Shown: one piece after another, positions 33,501 to 34,712 of the stretch
How the letters are laid out: each line of letters opens with the position of its first letter
Position numbering within the stretch: the first letter of the stretch is position 1
Made by a program: the position numbers and the translations under genes
The notes under the pieces: model-generated
What the model was told of the DNA's origin: nothing
What the model saw: only the letters and a program-made list of their open reading frames with translations
The model's database searches: none
Source of the DNA: Methanobacteriota archaeon
GTDB lineage: Archaea > Thermoplasmatota > Thermoplasmata > Methanomassiliicoccales > Methanomassiliicoccaceae
Length of the DNA stretch: 34,712 nt
Assembly: GCA_012518185.1 (NCBI GenBank)
Contig: JAAYTA010000061.1
Coordinates: 1 to 34,712 of the forward strand
Reading direction: 5' to 3'

Positions 33501-34675
33501 GATATCAACTCCACAAGGCCCTTAGTATCGCGATAAACCACCTTTTGAGAACATAGAGTGGCTAAGTAGTTACAGGCCTTTCCAGAGTTAGTAGCAGTAC
33601 ATGCAAATCTTTCTTCTATAGGCGTTACGACCATGCAGGTGTCACATACTAATTTACCAAAACGTTCTAGCTCTTTTACCTCTTTTGGACATGAGGCAAG
33701 AGTCTGACGAGAAGTGCAGAACCAAACTTCAGCATCTCCTTGACGGCGGCGACCTTTCAATAATGAAGCTAAATTCCTTATCTCATCAGCCGATAGATGT
33801 GGACAACCAAATGCTATTAATTCTGGATCGTTGCCAGTATTTACTCCTTCTCTAGCAGTCTCCATCTCTTTTTTACCAATTGTGACTTTCTCTAGACCTT
33901 TAAGATCAAAGTCATTGGATTCTGGAGTAATCTCCTCAACATGATACATTGCTACCGAGCCTGAAGCAGCCATGGCAGCAGCTAAGGTCTTTAGTTGATC
34001 TACAGTTGGTCTGATCCCTCTAAAATAAGGAATTCTAGCTCCTACGATGGCACCGGCTGCCTGGCCCAGCATGGAATAATCAATGTCATCTCCCTCTACA
34101 TCTATAATTACTGCCGGTGCACGATTTTTATCAATGTGTAGTCCATATTTGGGAGTCTTACCTATTATAGCTGCAGCAAGAGCTCCTGGGCCGCCCTCAC
34201 GGTTAGTCTTTGCCCCTATCGCAGAGTTTGCAAAGCTTAATGCACTTGATTCTGCCCAGGCAATATGCTGTCCCCTCTTTGGCATATTTAGATCAAAATA
34301 TGGTGTGCATGAGCAATTTGAAGTAACTCCTAGCCTCTCATAGCAATCGATAATGTGTTGCTGCCGATCAGCGAAGCGTGGATTAATGCCCATTTCTTCC
34401 CAGCGACTTCGATCCATTCCCGCAGGATTTAGAGTAGCAGGCACACATATACGAGCATCTGCCATCTCTTCTAATAGGCCAATGCCTCCTTCTCCAATAG
34501 TCTTATATGAAACTCCAGATAGGTGCGCAGAGCTTATAGGTACTAGCTCTTCCGCACCGTAAATGTCCCCAAGTGCTACGAGTAATTCCATAGCCTTGCG
34601 CTTACCTTCTCCGCTCTCGCCTGCAAGGATGGCTTCCTCGTCCCTATTTAATTGCATTATATCTCTGTAAGTCAT
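33497..34675 (-). CDS. aconitase X large subunit (mevalonate 5-phosphate dehydratase)
   Basis: The 392-residue catalytic subunit of aconitase X, which in archaea is established as phosphomevalonate dehydratase: it removes water from mevalonate 5-phosphate to give trans-anhydromevalonate 5-phosphate, later decarboxylated to isopentenyl phosphate. It has ISSAHLSGVSYKTIGEGG, FADRQQHIIDCYERLGV, SCTPYF with C123, AESSALSFANSAIGAKTNREGGPG, FGCPHLS, CDTCMVVTP and TATNSGKACNY, containing the likely Fe-S cysteines. It ends four bases inside the start of the small-subunit-Nudix gene (ATGA), so the two polypeptides are made in coupled amounts. Presence of this enzyme argues against the mevalonate 3-phosphate route typical of Thermoplasma. 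Confidence 0.93.
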   Translation of the reverse strand: MTYRDIMQLNRDEEAILAGESGEGKRKAMELLVALGDIYGAEELVPISSAHLSGVSYKTIGEGGIGLLEEMADARICVPATLNPAGMDRSRWEEMGINPRFADRQQHIIDCYERLGVTSNCSCTPYFDLNMPKRGQHIAWAESSALSFANSAIGAKTNREGGPGALAAAIIGKTPKYGLHIDKNRAPAVIIDVEGDDIDYSMLGQAAGAIVGARIPYFRGIRPTVDQLKTLAAAMAASGSVAMYHVEEITPESNDFDLKGLEKVTIGKKEMETAREGVNTGNDPELIAFGCPHLSADEIRNLASLLKGRRRQGDAEVWFCTSRQTLASCPKEVKELERFGKLVCDTCMVVTPIEERFACTATNSGKACNYLATLCSQKVVYRDTKGLVELIS

Positions 34676-34712
34676 CTGCCATTAAAACCATTTGGAACAA
34701 GCGTAGCTGACA

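Noticed and set aside
33118-33525. A 135-codon plus-strand frame opposite the aconitase X-Nudix gene, and a similar 130-138-codon pair at 25593-26257 opposite mat and rnz.
   Set aside because: All are opposite clear protein domains and show low-complexity, antisense-like composition.
1-34712. CRISPR arrays, insertion sequences, tRNA or rRNA genes, prophage or defence genes.
   Set aside because: No regularly spaced repeats, transposase motifs, T-loop/acceptor patterns, rRNA-like sequence or defence-family domains were seen.

Overview
This window is chromosomal DNA from an archaeon. The evidence is the set of archaeal-type information genes: proteasome beta subunit, KH/beta-CASP termination nuclease (aCPSF1/FttA), replication factor C large subunit, FEN-1, 4-demethylwyosine synthase Taw1, archaeal-type methionine adenosyltransferase, and aconitase X of the archaeal mevalonate pathway. 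Promoters are TATA-box type and several start codons sit very close to the expected transcription start. By eye the DNA is moderately AT-rich. The gene mix (Thermoplasmata-like informational genes, the aconitase X mevalonate route, a YyaL/DUF255 protein, a ribulose-phosphate 3-epimerase) would suit an uncultured Thermoplasmatota or other euryarchaeal lineage, but this is inference and I cannot fix the taxon. I see no mobile element, CRISPR array, rRNA or tRNA.

Layout. Positions 1-554 hold no protein gene, but nested complementarity near 1-145 suggests a structured RNA; repeats and a palindrome lie before psmB. The plus-strand block 555-3822 is psmB, aCPSF1/FttA and a zinc-ribbon membrane protein. 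A long minus-strand stretch follows, 15794 down to 3831: three tandem zinc-ribbon proteins, NfeD, SPFH/stomatin, an ABC ATPase plus FtsX-type permease, a DUF438-hemerythrin-PAS protein, a small unknown protein, RFC large subunit and Taw1. From 16129 come a two-domain GNAT acetyltransferase and a radical SAM protein (plus), overlapping tail-to-tail with a UbiA prenyltransferase (minus), then a small DUF5654 membrane protein (minus).

From 20014 the plus strand carries a GOGAT-like FMN protein and a YyaL/DUF255 protein. The minus strand 23953-27246 carries RNase Z, methionine adenosyltransferase and a DUF4443 regulator, plus two tiny proteins, one of them a 52-residue gene easily missed (26813-26971). 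The plus strand 27344-32613 carries rpe, a small membrane protein, FEN-1 and isoleucyl-tRNA synthetase. The window closes with a minus-strand pair: the aconitase X large subunit, and a downstream gene in which the aconitase X small subunit is fused to a Nudix hydrolase.

Working together: RFC-L and FEN-1 both end in PCNA-binding (PIP) motifs and act at the replication fork; aCPSF1, RNase Z, Taw1 and IleRS act on RNA; the aconitase X pair, UbiA and probably the radical SAM protein point to isoprenoid/lipid or quinone metabolism. The best candidates for something new are the aconitase X small subunit-Nudix fusion, the zinc-ribbon/NfeD/SPFH cluster, the possible RNA at the left edge, and a possible RNA switch that hides the ribosome binding site of the gene at 20014.
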